Source: JAFAGX01 sp035622175
GTDB lineage: Bacteria > Acidobacteriota > Terriglobia > Terriglobales > Acidobacteriaceae
Assembly: GCA_035622175.1 (NCBI GenBank)
Contig: DASPVV010000249.1
Span: 1 to 64,000, forward strand
Length of the DNA stretch: 64,000 nucleotides
Direction of reading: 5' to 3'
The notes under the pieces were generated by a model. The model was not told the origin of the DNA. It ran no database searches and saw nothing but the letters and a program-made list of their open reading frames with translations. The position numbers and the translations under genes are program-made. Of the stretch, positions 26,733-36,883 are shown piece after piece (position 1 is the first letter of the stretch; every line of letters begins with the position of its first letter).

Positions 26733-29700
26733 ATGGCTCGCCGCTGCTTGCAACTGGGTTGCTTGTTGGTATTAGGGGTCGCTTCACCGCTGTTTGCCAC
26801 CAGTCCTACCGGCACGATCACCGGTACAATCACGGACTCCTCTGGCGCGGTGGTCGTGGAGGCGAAGGTCATGGTGCGCAACGATGCGACCAACGCCGTC
26901 CGCGACGCCAAGACGAATGACGATGGCGACTACACGGTTGCGCTTCTGCCGCCGGGCCGGTATTCAGTTTCGGTCGAGAGCACAGGGTTCCGGCGGAGCG
27001 TGATCCACAACGTCAGTGTAGATGTGGATCAGACGGTGCGCCTCGATTTCGCACTTCGGGTTGGCCTGATCACTCAGGAAGTGAATGTCACCGACACCCC
27101 TCCCATCGTGCAGACCGACACCTCCACGGTAGGCCAGGTGGTGAACAATCGCCTGGTCCAGGAGCTGCCGCTCAACGAGCGCAACTTCCTTTCCTTTGCC
27201 CTGCTGGTTCCGGGAAGTCATCTGCCGGCGGAAGGCTCGCAAAATTCGACGCAGGGCGGCGCTATCAGCGTCAACGGCGCGCGCGAACAGTCGAACAACT
27301 TTCTGCTTGACGGTGTTGACAACAACGATCCCTATATCAACCAGTACGTTGCTCTTCCTTCGATCGACGCCATCCAGGAATTCAAGGTGCAGTCCAGCGA
27401 TTACTCGGCGGAGTTCGGCCATGCCAGCGGAGCCCAGGTCAACGTCATTTTAAAAAGCGGCACCAACCAGTTGCACGGCACTGTGTTCGAGTACTTTCGC
27501 AACCGTGAAATGGACGCCAAGAATTACTTCGACTTTCCCAGCTGTACTTCGACCTCAATCCCCGGCAGATGCGGCCCCATCCCGCGCTTCGATCGCAACC
27601 AGTTCGGCGGCACTCTTGGTGGACCGATTCGCAAGGACAAGACCTTCTTCTTCGTTTCTTATGAGGGATTGCGTTTGCGCCAGGCGACCACGCGGGACGC
27701 TACCGTGCCTTCAACCGTGCAATGGCGGGACGCGCAAGACTTGGCGCAAAGTCTGTTTGGATGCCCGCTCAACCCCTCCTGCCAGGTCGGCCAGAACGTA
27801 TTCCACCTCTATCCCGCCGCCAATGTCGGCACCGACCTGACGAGCTCCAATACTTTTGTCTCTTCTCCCGTGATCCGCAACACGGTGAATTTGATCACCG
27901 CCAAGGTGGATGAGCATGCCACCGCTGCCGATACGATTTCTCTACACTACTCGCTGGCGGAGGAAAGTCTGTTCAGTCCTTTCGATCCAGTCAATGCCTT
28001 CACCTCTCTGCCCGGTTACGGCAGCTACACCCTGAATCACGGGCAGAACGCCGGGCTGGAATGGACGCACATATTTCGCTCGAACGTGCTGAATGAGTTG
28101 CGCCTGGGGTTCATTCGCATGCGGGCCACGGTGCTGCAGCAGAACCACGGTGACAACCTCAGCGCACAATTGGGGTTTCCTGACGTTCTGACTAACCCGG
28201 TGGACCTGGGTGCTCCTAACATCAATGTCATCAGCTTCGACGGCATCGGTGAGCCCGTCAACTACCCGCAGGAGCGTCACGACACCACACTTCAAGTTTC
28301 TGACAACGTAGCTTGGACGGTCGGCCGCAATCAGTTCAAGATCGGGGCTGATGTTCGGCAGGTTCGCATCGACAATTACCTCGATTTCCTGGCGCGCGGC
28401 GACTGGTTCTTCCTGGGGCAGACGGCAGCTGGCATCCTGGGCGCGATGGGCAATCCGACTCCCTGCACCGGGGCTCCGCCCGATGATCCTTTGACTTGTT
28501 CTCTTGCGCAGTTGCTCGCCGCCGTTCCCGACTACGCGCTGGCTGTGAGCGGCAACACTTACAACAGCCTGCGTAGCCACGGCGTCAGCACCTACGTGCA
28601 AGATGACATCCACGTGATTCCCCGGTTTTTGCTGAACGTAGGTCTGCGCTATGAATTCAACAGTCCGCCGGTCGAAGCGCTGAACCGCTTCAGCGTTCCC
28701 GATCTTATCCCCTGTCCCGAACCCTGCTCGGCTACGCCTCAGTTCACCGTGGCGGGAACAAACGGAATTCCCCGGGCGACCTACAGCCCCAGCTATGGAG
28801 ATATCGCTCCGCGGATTGGCATTGCCTGGCGACCGATGAAATCAGAGCGCTGGGTGGTGCGCTCCGCATACGGAATCTTCTGGGACGTTCCCATCGCCAA
28901 TATCAACATTCTTCCTCGCATCAACCCGCCGTTCTACGACCTGGCGGCATATTTTCAAACCCCCACCTGCCCGGGTGGTTTGTGCACAGTTCAGGACATC
29001 CTCAGCCAGACCGGCCTGCAGTCGGGTGTGGTGCAGGGCAACATGATCTCGCCAAATTTTCGCGACGGTTATATGCAGCAGTGGAATGCCGACATGCAAT
29101 ACGAAGTCGGAGCCAATTGGATGATCGACCTGGCCTATGTCGGATCGAAGGGCGCGCATTTGGCAAACGTAATCGATCGCAACCAGGCGAATCCCTTGAC
29201 CGGTCCAGCCTATGGACAATTTTCCTCAGTTCTGTTCGTGGAATCCGAGGCCGACAGTTCCTACCAGTCGTTGCAATTCCGCTCGGAGAGACGTGTGAGC
29301 CACGGCCTGGAGTTTCTGGCTGCCTACACATACTCCAAATCGATTGACGATATTTCTTCGATCTTCGGCGGCAGCGCCGGTTCTGGCTTGCCGCAGGACT
29401 CGCAAAATCCCAGCGGGGACCGTGGCCCCTCCGATTTCAATGCTACGCACCGGCTGTCTTTGAGCTTCCTGTACGACTTGCCGCTTCGCCGCATGTGGGC
29501 CCAGGGCCCGGGTTGGGGCCGCAGGCTGCTGGACAACTGGCAGGCAGGAGGAATCCTCACAGCGCAGAGCGGATCTCCTTTTACCGTGGTTCTACCTGGC
29601 GCACCCGCTGCCTCGGCTGCGGCTTTTGGCAACCCGGAGCGTCCCGATCTAATCGGGGACCCGTCGAAAGCCGGGCCCGTGGCGGGGAACCCAACCTGCC

Positions 29701-30086
29701 AGGCCCCGGATCAGGTGGAAACACCACAAAATTGGTTCAACCAGTGCGCGTTTGCCGAACCGCCCGCAGAACCCTTTGGTCCAGCGTTTGGCACCGAGGG
29801 GCGAAACGTTCTCACGGGACCCGGCTTGACCGATCTCGACTTTTTCCTGGCCAAGAGTATTCCGCTCCACGCCGAAAGCCATCGTCTGCAGTTGCGCGGG
29901 GAATTCTTCAACCTGCTGAATCATCCCAACTTCGACATCCCTGACCATACCTTTGACCTGACGGCCTGCGCACAGAACACCAGCCTATTTTGCCCGGCCG
30001 GAAATTTTGGCACTATTCTCTCGGCAAATTCCTATGGCGACCGGCCGCCACGGCAAATTCAGTTGAGTGTCAAATACATCTTCTGA
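26733..30086 (+). CDS. Oar-like TonB-dependent receptor
   Basis: A 1117-residue outer-membrane protein. The signal peptide (CLQLGCLLVLGVASPLFA) starts at the ATG at 26733, with GGGAG 5 bases upstream; a TTG at 26673 is less likely. A carboxypeptidase-regulatory-like domain (GTITGTITDSSGAVVVEAKV) fills ~25-110, then a plug (LVQELPLNERNFLSF, NFLLDGVDNNDPY) and a 22-stranded barrel ending in the aromatic terminus LSVKYIF. Acidobacteria carry many such receptors for uptake of large substrates such as glycans. No TonB, SusD-like or regulatory gene is beside it; the downstream GH3 enzyme is the nearest possible partner. Confidence 0.94.
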   Translation: MARRCLQLGCLLVLGVASPLFATSPTGTITGTITDSSGAVVVEAKVMVRNDATNAVRDAKTNDDGDYTVALLPPGRYSVSVESTGFRRSVIHNVSVDVDQTVRLDFALRVGLITQEVNVTDTPPIVQTDTSTVGQVVNNRLVQELPLNERNFLSFALLVPGSHLPAEGSQNSTQGGAISVNGAREQSNNFLLDGVDNNDPYINQYVALPSIDAIQEFKVQSSDYSAEFGHASGAQVNVILKSGTNQLHGTVFEYFRNREMDAKNYFDFPSCTSTSIPGRCGPIPRFDRNQFGGTLGGPIRKDKTFFFVSYEGLRLRQATTRDATVPSTVQWRDAQDLAQSLFGCPLNPSCQVGQNVFHLYPAANVGTDLTSSNTFVSSPVIRNTVNLITAKVDEHATAADTISLHYSLAEESLFSPFDPVNAFTSLPGYGSYTLNHGQNAGLEWTHIFRSNVLNELRLGFIRMRATVLQQNHGDNLSAQLGFPDVLTNPVDLGAPNINVISFDGIGEPVNYPQERHDTTLQVSDNVAWTVGRNQFKIGADVRQVRIDNYLDFLARGDWFFLGQTAAGILGAMGNPTPCTGAPPDDPLTCSLAQLLAAVPDYALAVSGNTYNSLRSHGVSTYVQDDIHVIPRFLLNVGLRYEFNSPPVEALNRFSVPDLIPCPEPCSATPQFTVAGTNGIPRATYSPSYGDIAPRIGIAWRPMKSERWVVRSAYGIFWDVPIANINILPRINPPFYDLAAYFQTPTCPGGLCTVQDILSQTGLQSGVVQGNMISPNFRDGYMQQWNADMQYEVGANWMIDLAYVGSKGAHLANVIDRNQANPLTGPAYGQFSSVLFVESEADSSYQSLQFRSERRVSHGLEFLAAYTYSKSIDDISSIFGGSAGSGLPQDSQNPSGDRGPSDFNATHRLSLSFLYDLPLRRMWAQGPGWGRRLLDNWQAGGILTAQSGSPFTVVLPGAPAASAAAFGNPERPDLIGDPSKAGPVAGNPTCQAPDQVETPQNWFNQCAFAEPPAEPFGPAFGTEGRNVLTGPGLTDLDFFLAKSIPLHAESHRLQLRGEFFNLLNHPNFDIPDHTFDLTACAQNTSLFCPAGNFGTILSANSYGDRPPRQIQLSVKYIF

Positions 30087-30484
30087 TGTTGCTCGACCCT
30101 GATATGGGCGGACACACCGGATGCAACACCCGCCACGGTCTGCAGACACCATTCTTCAGGAGCTTTCAGCCGCTTGCGGGCTGGAGGAATGGCACGTCGA
30201 TCGTACGCACACTTTTCTCACCCCTGGGAATACGCAGCCTTGCCACCGGCTCCGACCATGCCGTGCTGCGGAAGAATATGGACGACTCTGCCCCTTAGAC
30301 GCGATCGTCCGGCGCAGGATCGCCCGCCGCCTTTTGGCCTCTGGCGCTACATGGTCCGACGCGAGCTATCCCTGCGAAGCGGCACTTTCTTCGAGCAGTG
30401 TCTGTGGTGGCCAACCAAGCCGACCGCTGGGAGGTATACTAAATTAGGGTTGGAGAATTACGGTAGGGCCTAAAGGCTTGTTGT
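30087..30484. other. Convergent intergenic region
   Basis: A 398-base gap between the TonB receptor (plus) and the FG-GAP gene (minus). Overlapping short frames exist but none is convincing. I see no strong terminator. Confidence 0.45.
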
Positions 30485-32245
30485 TCATCGGGCCCTCTTT
30501 GATGGCACAATTCCTGCCCCTTCCCGCAGCGTCAGCAGTTGATTCGCCGCAATCCCCTTAAACGTCTCTCGCAGCCCGTTGGGCCAGTACACGTCGATGT
30601 CCGCTGAAGTATTGGGGCCAAGGCCGAAATGCAGCCGTGGATCGTTGCAGGAATAAAAGCTGGATTGGCTCAGTACCGCCTGAGCTTGAACCTTGGACCC
30701 GTATCGTACCAGAACCCTGGCCCCGATGGCGCTGCGGTTTGATTTCACTCCCTCCAGTTTGATCTTGATCCAGTTTTGTTTGCCCTGCAGATCGTTGCGC
30801 AGCAGCGACGGCGGCTCATTCAAATTCACCACCAGGATGTCGAGATCGCCATCGTTGTCAAAATCTCCAAAGGCACAGCCGCGGCTGCAGTGCGGTTCCG
30901 TCACCCCCGGGCCGGCCTGCTCTGCCAGTTCCTCGAAGGTGCCATTCCCCAGGTTGCGAAACAACGCCCGGGGAGTCTTGTTTGGATATTGGGGAAGTTT
31001 GCGTTCAACTTCGGGGTAAACGTTGCCCGAAACCAGGAATAGATCAGGATATCCATCATTATCAAGGTCGACGATGCCCGCTCCCCAACAGATATACCGC
31101 GTTTCGACCGCCAATCGCGTCGACCGCGTCACGTCATCAAAATATCCTTTGCCGTCATTGTGATAGAGGCCATTCGCATCATCGGCAAAGTGGGTTTTGA
31201 AAAGATCGATGTGTCCATCGAGATCATAATCGCCCACGCCGACCCCCATGCCCGCTTGTTCCATGCCGTCATCGCTGAGCGCCACACCACGGAGGATGCC
31301 CTCTTCGCGGAAAGTTCCATCATGGTTATTCATAAAGAGCAGACTCGGAGTCGAGTCGCAAGCTACGAAGATATCAGTCCATCCGTCCTCGTCCAGGTCG
31401 GCAGCGACCACGGTCATGCCATAGGATTCGGTAGCGTTGGCGATCCCTGCTTCTTTGCTGACGTCCGTGAAAGTGCCGTCGCCGTTATTCCGGTAGAGAG
31501 AATGCCTCCCGGTCGGCAATCCACGAGGTCCACACTCAACTGGCACTCCTTTCCAGTTGCAATTCACGTTTTCGCCGGGTACCGGTGCGTGCTCCAACGA
31601 GAAACGGACATAGTTGGAAACGAAAAGGTCGAGGTGGCCGTCGCGGTTGTAGTCAAGGAAGCTGCACCCAGCTCCCCAACGCGGCTGATCGGTCCAGAGC
31701 CCGGCGGCCTTGGTTACATCGGTGAATGTTCCGTCTCCATTATTCCTGTACAAGCGGTTTTGTCCAAAGTACGCACAGAAAAGGTCTTCGAATCCGTCGT
31801 TGTTGTAATCGCCAATGCAAACCCCTGAGGCCCAGCCAACCCCCTTGAGACCAGCTTTCTCGGTCACATCGGTGAAAGTGCCGTCGCGGTTATTCTTGTA
31901 CAGCCGGTTCGTCGCTCCCGGCGGATCTCCGGTTAATTGCGTGCCGGAAAGAAGAAAGATGTCCATCCAGCCGTCGTTATCGTAGTCGACGAACGCGCAT
32001 CCGCAACCGTTCGATTCCAGAATGTATTTCTTCGTCTCGACTCCGCCGTAAATCACGGGCTCACGGAGCCCGGCAGCTTGGGCCACATCCACAAAGTGCG
32101 CATAGAAAGGACGCCCCGATGGCGCGGGTCGAGCAAGTGGCTTGACGCTGTGAGTGGCGACACCCTGCGGAAAAAGGGGACGGGTTGTTGTCACGACAGC
32201 CGAACCAAAGAGAAGTTGTACAAAATCACGCCGCGTGAAATTCAA
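30485..32245 (-). CDS. Tat-exported FG-GAP/ASPIC-UnbV protein
   Basis: A 586-residue exported protein. A Tat signal (FTRRDFVQLLFGSAVVTTT) is followed by at least eight FG-GAP/VCBS-type calcium-binding repeats of the form DYNNDGFEDLF and NNGDGTFTDV (~70-470), and a C-terminal ASPIC/UnbV domain (WIKIKLEGVKSNRSAIGARV, WPNGLRETF). These make an integrin-like beta-propeller that binds partners or carbohydrate outside the cytoplasm. The only start in this frame before an upstream stop is the TTG at 32245, with GGAG 10 bases upstream. A remnant of a TPR gene, the usual upstream partner in Acidobacteria, lies just before it. Confidence 0.92.
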   Translation of the reverse strand: MNFTRRDFVQLLFGSAVVTTTRPLFPQGVATHSVKPLARPAPSGRPFYAHFVDVAQAAGLREPVIYGGVETKKYILESNGCGCAFVDYDNDGWMDIFLLSGTQLTGDPPGATNRLYKNNRDGTFTDVTEKAGLKGVGWASGVCIGDYNNDGFEDLFCAYFGQNRLYRNNGDGTFTDVTKAAGLWTDQPRWGAGCSFLDYNRDGHLDLFVSNYVRFSLEHAPVPGENVNCNWKGVPVECGPRGLPTGRHSLYRNNGDGTFTDVSKEAGIANATESYGMTVVAADLDEDGWTDIFVACDSTPSLLFMNNHDGTFREEGILRGVALSDDGMEQAGMGVGVGDYDLDGHIDLFKTHFADDANGLYHNDGKGYFDDVTRSTRLAVETRYICWGAGIVDLDNDGYPDLFLVSGNVYPEVERKLPQYPNKTPRALFRNLGNGTFEELAEQAGPGVTEPHCSRGCAFGDFDNDGDLDILVVNLNEPPSLLRNDLQGKQNWIKIKLEGVKSNRSAIGARVLVRYGSKVQAQAVLSQSSFYSCNDPRLHFGLGPNTSADIDVYWPNGLRETFKGIAANQLLTLREGAGIVPSKRAR

Positions 32246-32355
32246 GGATGCTGTGTCTCCATCGAGGCTGGATTTGGTTCCCCCAGTTTAGCGATTGTGT
32301 TTCCGATTCTGGTTCCGTGGATTCCGTGCGGAGTTCAGCCCATGGCTTGAGTAGG

Positions 32356-32556
32356 CTATTTCGTCTTTCTTTCGGCCACTCTTCCCCGGCGCCTGAATCC
32401 AGTGATAAAGCGCCCTCTGGTCCTTTGATCGTTGCCTAGAGCTTTGCGGCTCCGTTCGATGGCTTTGTCCTTCTCGCCTGCCTGTAAGTAGAACTTCACT
32501 AGAACATCGCGCGCCGCGGCCAGAAAGGGTTGGATGGCTCGCTTTCTGCACTGATT
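32356..32556 (-). pseudogene. C-terminal remnant of a TPR protein
   Basis: The minus strand reads AIQPFLAAARDVLVKFYLQ then AGEKDKAIERSRKALGNDQRT, a good TPR helix pair. A one-base shift then gives RALYHWIQAPGKSGRKK, the expected continuation, in another frame. Nothing TPR-like precedes it. It is the frameshifted tail of a TPR protein of the kind often paired with FG-GAP/ASPIC genes. Confidence 0.55.
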
Positions 32557-32736
32557 TCATGGTCTCGCGGAATTCCGTACTGCCCGGTTCGGGTCCCTTT
32601 TGCCTCAGAATCAACATTCTGCTTCTTGGCTAGCTTGATTCGCATGCTCGCCAGCGCATCCCTCTTGCTTTGCCGGCCTCGATCGACTGACGTGTACAAT
32701 GAGCACGCCTTTCGAAGTCACGCGTTGGGAACCGCG

Positions 32737-32943
32737 ATGGCCGTCTATACCCGGCGACAAATTCTACGCGCTGCTGCGATCAGCCCGTCAGTCGGCTTTC
32801 TCCCCCGACATGCTGGTGCGGGTCCGACAAACAGGTTCCCCCAACGCTCGCCGACCGCTCAGGGCAAGTTTACCTCGCAGGCCGTAGAGAAGGCCACGTA
32901 TGGCTCAGTCTCTGGAGGGCGCGCACGGAGACCATCTTTATGA
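32737..32943 (+). pseudogene. Tat-leader-like short ORF coupled to GH3 gene
   Basis: A 68-codon frame beginning MAVYTRRQILRAAAISPSVG, which looks like a twin-arginine leader, then a low-complexity tail without a domain. Its TGA overlaps the ATG of the GH3 gene (ATGA). It may be the surviving start of a deleted Tat-exported protein, or a leader peptide. Low confidence that the product matters. Confidence 0.35.
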
Positions 32944-35573
32944 ACAGAAGGCGCCTTACAATCCCCCGTCAGCTGGCTCTTGCTTTGGTCCTTATTCCAG
33001 TCCCCTGCACCGCGCAGAAGGAGAACAATCCGGCATATCTGGATCCTTCCCAGCCGATCAAAGTCCGCGTCGATGATCTGGTGGGCAGGATGACTTTGGA
33101 GGAGAAGGCTTCACAGTTAGTAAACCAGTCGAGGGCCATTCCTCGGTTGCAGGTCCCTGCCTACGACTGGTGGAGTGAAGCCTTGCACGGGGTGGCGAAT
33201 GCGGGAACGGCTACGGTCTTTCCCGAGCCGATTGGACTGGCTGCAACTTTTGATGACTCCTTGATCCATGAAATGGCAGTCGCCATCGGCACAGAGGCTC
33301 GGGCAAAGCACGACCAAGCCGTAAGCGCTGGACGTAGGAGCATCATGGAAGGGCTAGATTTCTGGTCACCGAACATCAACATCTTCCGTGACCCACGTTG
33401 GGGACGTGGCCAGGAGACTTACGGCGAAGACCCGTTCCTTACTGCGCGAATGGGCGTTGCCTTCGTGACCGGTCTCCAAGGAGATGACCCGAAATATCTG
33501 CGGGTGATCTCTACCCCCAAGCATTTCGCAGTGCACAGCGGTCCCGAACCGACACGCCACACTATGGATGTGCAGGTCTCCAAGCATGACATGGAGGACA
33601 CCTACTTGCCGGCTTTCCGCTCTGCAGTCATTGAAGGAAAAGCTGGCTCTGTCATGTGTGCCTACAACCGTGTAAATGGTGAACCGGCGTGCGCGAGTAC
33701 ATTCTTGCTGCAAGATCAGCTGCGAGGCGCCTGGAAATTCGAGGGCTATGTCGTCTCGGACTGTGGGGCGATTGAGGATGTTTTTGAAGGGCACCACTTC
33801 ACCAACAGCCAGGCAGCAGCGTCTGCCATTTCATTGAAAACAGGGATGGACAATGAGTGCGCGGACTACTTCGGTGAGGTCAAAGACAATTCTGACTATG
33901 TGGCCTACCTGGATGCAGTGAAACAGGGCCTCCTGAGTGAGGCTAATATCGACGTCGCCTTGAAGCGTCTCTTTACAGCGCGCATACGGCTGGGGACGTT
34001 TGATCCTCCCGATCTCGTGCCCTCCGCGCAGACCTTGGATTCCGAAATCGACAGCGTGCCGCATCGCGCGCTCGCACTCAAGACGGCGCGCGAATCGATG
34101 GTGCTGCTCAAGAACGATGGTGTGCTACCACTCCCAGCCACGACGAAGAACATTCTGGTGGCCGGGCCACTTGCCGATTCTACTGAGGTGCTCTACGGCA
34201 ACTACCATGGATCCCCTTCGCAAGCGACCACGGCATTAGAGGGTATTCGTCAGCAGTTGGGAGCAGCGCACGTTTCATACTACCCTGGAACGAATTTTCT
34301 GCGCGACAAAACCTTAGTTCCCACCTCTGCGCTTTTGACGGATGATGGAAATCCGGGCTTAAAGGGCGAATACTTCTCTGGAGACGATGTTGCTGGGACG
34401 CCCCAGATGGTTCGCGTGGATCCCTTCGTCAACCTGCACCCCTTCATTCCCGAATCAGGCGCTCTCGCCTTGCCTGCCGGCATGAAGGATTGCTCTGTGC
34501 GCTGGACCGGCCTTCTGATCCCAGCCGAATCGGGCAATTACCAATTCGAGCTGACAGGCGCAATGCATCGCCTGTGGCTCGACGGCAACTTGATCGTGGA
34601 TGATGAGATGCCCCGGACCGCCTCCATAGCGTTGACGCGGGGGCGTCGCTATCCGTTGAGAATCGAATACCGCCGAGGCGGATTCGGCACAAAGCTAGTA
34701 TGGCTGCGTTTGAGCCCAGATCCCCTTATAGAAGCTGCCTCGGCTGCAAGTCATGCCGATGTCGTGATCGCGGTTGTCGGAATCACCTCCGCGCTGGAGG
34801 GCGAGGAGATGAATGTCGATCTGCCGGGATTTAAGGGTGGCGACCGCACCAGCCTCGACTTGCCGGAGGAAGAAGACGTGCTTCTCGGCGCTTTGAAAGG
34901 AAGCGGCAAGCCGCTCATCGTTGTGCTGATGAACGGTAGCGCGCTTGCGGTCAACTGGGCAAGCGAACATGCCAATGCGATCCTTGAAGCCTGGTATCCA
35001 GGAGAAGAAGGAGGGACTGCCATTGGGCAAACCCTGGCTGGGAGCAACAACCCCGCGGGCCGTCTGCCTGTCACCTTTTATCAGGGGGTGGAACAGTTGC
35101 CGCCCTTTGAAGATTACGCGATGAAGAACCGGACTTATCGCTATTTCGAGGGGCAGCCCCTCTATCCTTTTGGCTACGGACTCAGTTACTCGACCTTCGC
35201 TTACAGTAATCTGAAGCTCTCTTCCATCGCCCTGCAAGCTGGCGAGCCACTTTCCATCGAAGCGGAGGTGAAGAATACCAGCCAGCGAGAAAGCGATGAA
35301 GTTGCGCAGCTCTATCTGACCTTCCCGAAACTGCGGGGCGCACCGCTGCGCGCTCTGCGCGCCTTCACTCGCATACACCTGGGTCCCGGCGACTCACGGA
35401 ATATCCGTTTTGTGCTGGAGCCGCGGGACCTGAGCTACGTGAACGAAGCTGGGGATCGGCTCATCTCGGCGGGAGACTACGTCATCACAGTGGGCGGTGG
35501 ACAGCCGGGAACCGCTGCTCCCCAGGTTACGGCAAAAATCTCCATTCGCGGCGAGCGAAAGCTGGCCGAGTAA
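32940..35573 (+). CDS. GH3 beta-glucosidase/beta-xylosidase with PA14 domain
   Basis: An 877-residue exported glycoside hydrolase. Signal peptide at 1-25 (LALALVLIPVPCTAQ). The N-terminal TIM barrel carries KHFAVHSGPE and the catalytic nucleophile Asp274 in VVSDCGAIEDVF. The alpha/beta sandwich (RESMVLLKNDGVLPL) is interrupted by a PA14 domain at ~469-597 (GLKGEYFSGDD, WTGLLIPAESGNYQFEL) and resumes at VVGITSALEGEEMNVDLPG; a fibronectin III-like domain closes it. LYGNYHGSP and the overall order fit plant-cell-wall beta-xylosidases or beta-glucosidases. It releases sugars from oligosaccharide ends in the periplasm. Confidence 0.94.
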   Translation: MNRRRLTIPRQLALALVLIPVPCTAQKENNPAYLDPSQPIKVRVDDLVGRMTLEEKASQLVNQSRAIPRLQVPAYDWWSEALHGVANAGTATVFPEPIGLAATFDDSLIHEMAVAIGTEARAKHDQAVSAGRRSIMEGLDFWSPNINIFRDPRWGRGQETYGEDPFLTARMGVAFVTGLQGDDPKYLRVISTPKHFAVHSGPEPTRHTMDVQVSKHDMEDTYLPAFRSAVIEGKAGSVMCAYNRVNGEPACASTFLLQDQLRGAWKFEGYVVSDCGAIEDVFEGHHFTNSQAAASAISLKTGMDNECADYFGEVKDNSDYVAYLDAVKQGLLSEANIDVALKRLFTARIRLGTFDPPDLVPSAQTLDSEIDSVPHRALALKTARESMVLLKNDGVLPLPATTKNILVAGPLADSTEVLYGNYHGSPSQATTALEGIRQQLGAAHVSYYPGTNFLRDKTLVPTSALLTDDGNPGLKGEYFSGDDVAGTPQMVRVDPFVNLHPFIPESGALALPAGMKDCSVRWTGLLIPAESGNYQFELTGAMHRLWLDGNLIVDDEMPRTASIALTRGRRYPLRIEYRRGGFGTKLVWLRLSPDPLIEAASAASHADVVIAVVGITSALEGEEMNVDLPGFKGGDRTSLDLPEEEDVLLGALKGSGKPLIVVLMNGSALAVNWASEHANAILEAWYPGEEGGTAIGQTLAGSNNPAGRLPVTFYQGVEQLPPFEDYAMKNRTYRYFEGQPLYPFGYGLSYSTFAYSNLKLSSIALQAGEPLSIEAEVKNTSQRESDEVAQLYLTFPKLRGAPLRALRAFTRIHLGPGDSRNIRFVLEPRDLSYVNEAGDRLISAGDYVITVGGGQPGTAAPQVTAKISIRGERKLAE

Positions 35574-35595
35574 GATCAACCCGCCCTGGTTGGTC
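35574..35595 (+). terminator. Hairpin after GH3 gene
   Basis: Directly after the TAA, 8-bp arms GATCAACC and GGTTGGTC (one G-T pair) enclose a 6-base loop. Only a weak T-rich stretch follows, so termination strength is uncertain. Confidence 0.5.
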
Positions 35596-35728
35596 TAGAA
35601 TCTTTGCTTTGCTGTGCTCTTGTCAGGCGCTTCCGCATCCGTGAAAACAACCTCTTGATTGGTGTTGCCCTAAGACGACCTACGATATGCGGGCCGAGGC
35701 AAGGGGACGTCAATTTAGAAGCTTCGAC

Positions 35729-36103
35729 TCAACCGATTTCGACCACGACTGCCACATCGAATTTCGAATAATACTTCTTCACCTCTCCGGCACCGTACTT
35801 TTCCCGAAACTTCTCAATCACCGACCTCAATATCTTGGCGTCAGTGATGGGAGTCGCTCGCAACTGCGCCTCCGCGCCCCGCGCATCGATGCGAATCGCC
35901 GGGGTCTTGAGCACGTTCTTGTACCACTGCGTGTCCGACCCCTTCACAGGCAGGAGGTAGAGCTTCTCGCCTTCCACGACGAACCAGACGGGAAGCGAGA
36001 TCGTCTGTCCACTCTTCCGGCCAATCACGCTCAGTTTGATCTCGCGATAGCGGGCGAGGCGGGCTTTTAGATTATCCTTCACAGTTGTGCTGCTGACAGA
36101 CAT
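35729..36103 (-). CDS. Flavin-binding split-barrel protein (nitroreductase/DUF385-like)
   Basis: A 124-residue protein with the split beta-barrel signature IKLSVIGRKSGQTISLPVWF and KLYLLPVKGSDTQWYKNVL, shared by the deazaflavin-dependent nitroreductase and pyridoxamine-phosphate-oxidase-like groups. It probably binds a flavin or F420 and reduces small molecules. The ATG at 36103 has GGAGG 7 bases upstream; the TTG two codons earlier is unlikely. A frameshifted paralog is at 38114-38415. Confidence 0.8.
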   Translation of the reverse strand: MSVSSTTVKDNLKARLARYREIKLSVIGRKSGQTISLPVWFVVEGEKLYLLPVKGSDTQWYKNVLKTPAIRIDARGAEAQLRATPITDAKILRSVIEKFREKYGAGEVKKYYSKFDVAVVVEIG

Positions 36104-36250
36104 GCGCAAACCTCCAGCGAAATCTTACTCCTTCTAGAACCGGCCAGAAGGGTCCGTTGATGGTCACTTTGACCGGCCCTCTGGCCTTACTCCAGACACG
36201 CGGGTCGAGGGGCAGCGTGAAGAATGCCAGATAGCGAGCCGCAGGCGACG

Positions 36251-36697
36251 TCACTTCTTCATGTCCACAAACAAGGCGATCCAGTCGCTGTCGCCAAGAA
36301 CCCGGAATGTGTGCCCCTTACCAGTTAAATCCTCAGCCAGAATGACCTGCCCAGCTGCCACCACGAATCTCTGCCCGCCTGTAACCTCCACTTCAGAGCG
36401 TCCGCTAATCGTGACGATGTACCGTCGCACGTCGGCGTTGTGCCAGTCTTCAAAGAATCCCGGAGCAACGCGCACGATGTAAGATTTCTCGGGGGAAATC
36501 GGGTCTGACTGAGAGACTGTATTCGGTTCGCCGGGCACAAGCGAGAATTTCACGTCCATCTGCTCGAAGTGGCTCATGCCATCGGCCCCGGTGTAAAGCC
36601 GGGTAACGCTGACCGGCGCGCGCTCCTGCGCCATTCCAAGACTTCCACCACCTGCGAACAAGAGAGCAAGCGTCAAGCATGGCCTTAGGTTTCGCAT
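36251..36697 (-). CDS. Exported small cupin-like protein
   Basis: A 148-residue protein with a signal peptide (LRPCLTLALLFAGGGSLGMAQ) and a cupin-like barrel: FFEDWHNADVRRYIVTISGRSEVEV then VVAAGQVILAEDLTGKGHTFRVLG. The His at WHNAD and the later GHTF are possible metal ligands, but the classical HxH motif is not complete, so a metal site is uncertain. The start at 36697 is the Met that begins the signal peptide. Ligand and role are unknown; it lies in a row of small minus-strand genes. Confidence 0.72.
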   Translation of the reverse strand: MRNLRPCLTLALLFAGGGSLGMAQERAPVSVTRLYTGADGMSHFEQMDVKFSLVPGEPNTVSQSDPISPEKSYIVRVAPGFFEDWHNADVRRYIVTISGRSEVEVTGGQRFVVAAGQVILAEDLTGKGHTFRVLGDSDWIALFVDMKK

Positions 36698-36883
36698 GGA
36701 ATTACCTCGGCTGCGAAGTATATCCAAGTTGGCCGCATAGGTCCGGCCAGCCGGTCAGCGGAACGCCTATTCTTTGCCGCTGGACGCACCAGCACTCCTT
36801 GCCGTTTCAGCCAGGAGAGAATTCCCACGACCTTCTGGTGGCAGCGGAACTCCGGACTAAGTTGGAACGCCACGCTCGAGCCG

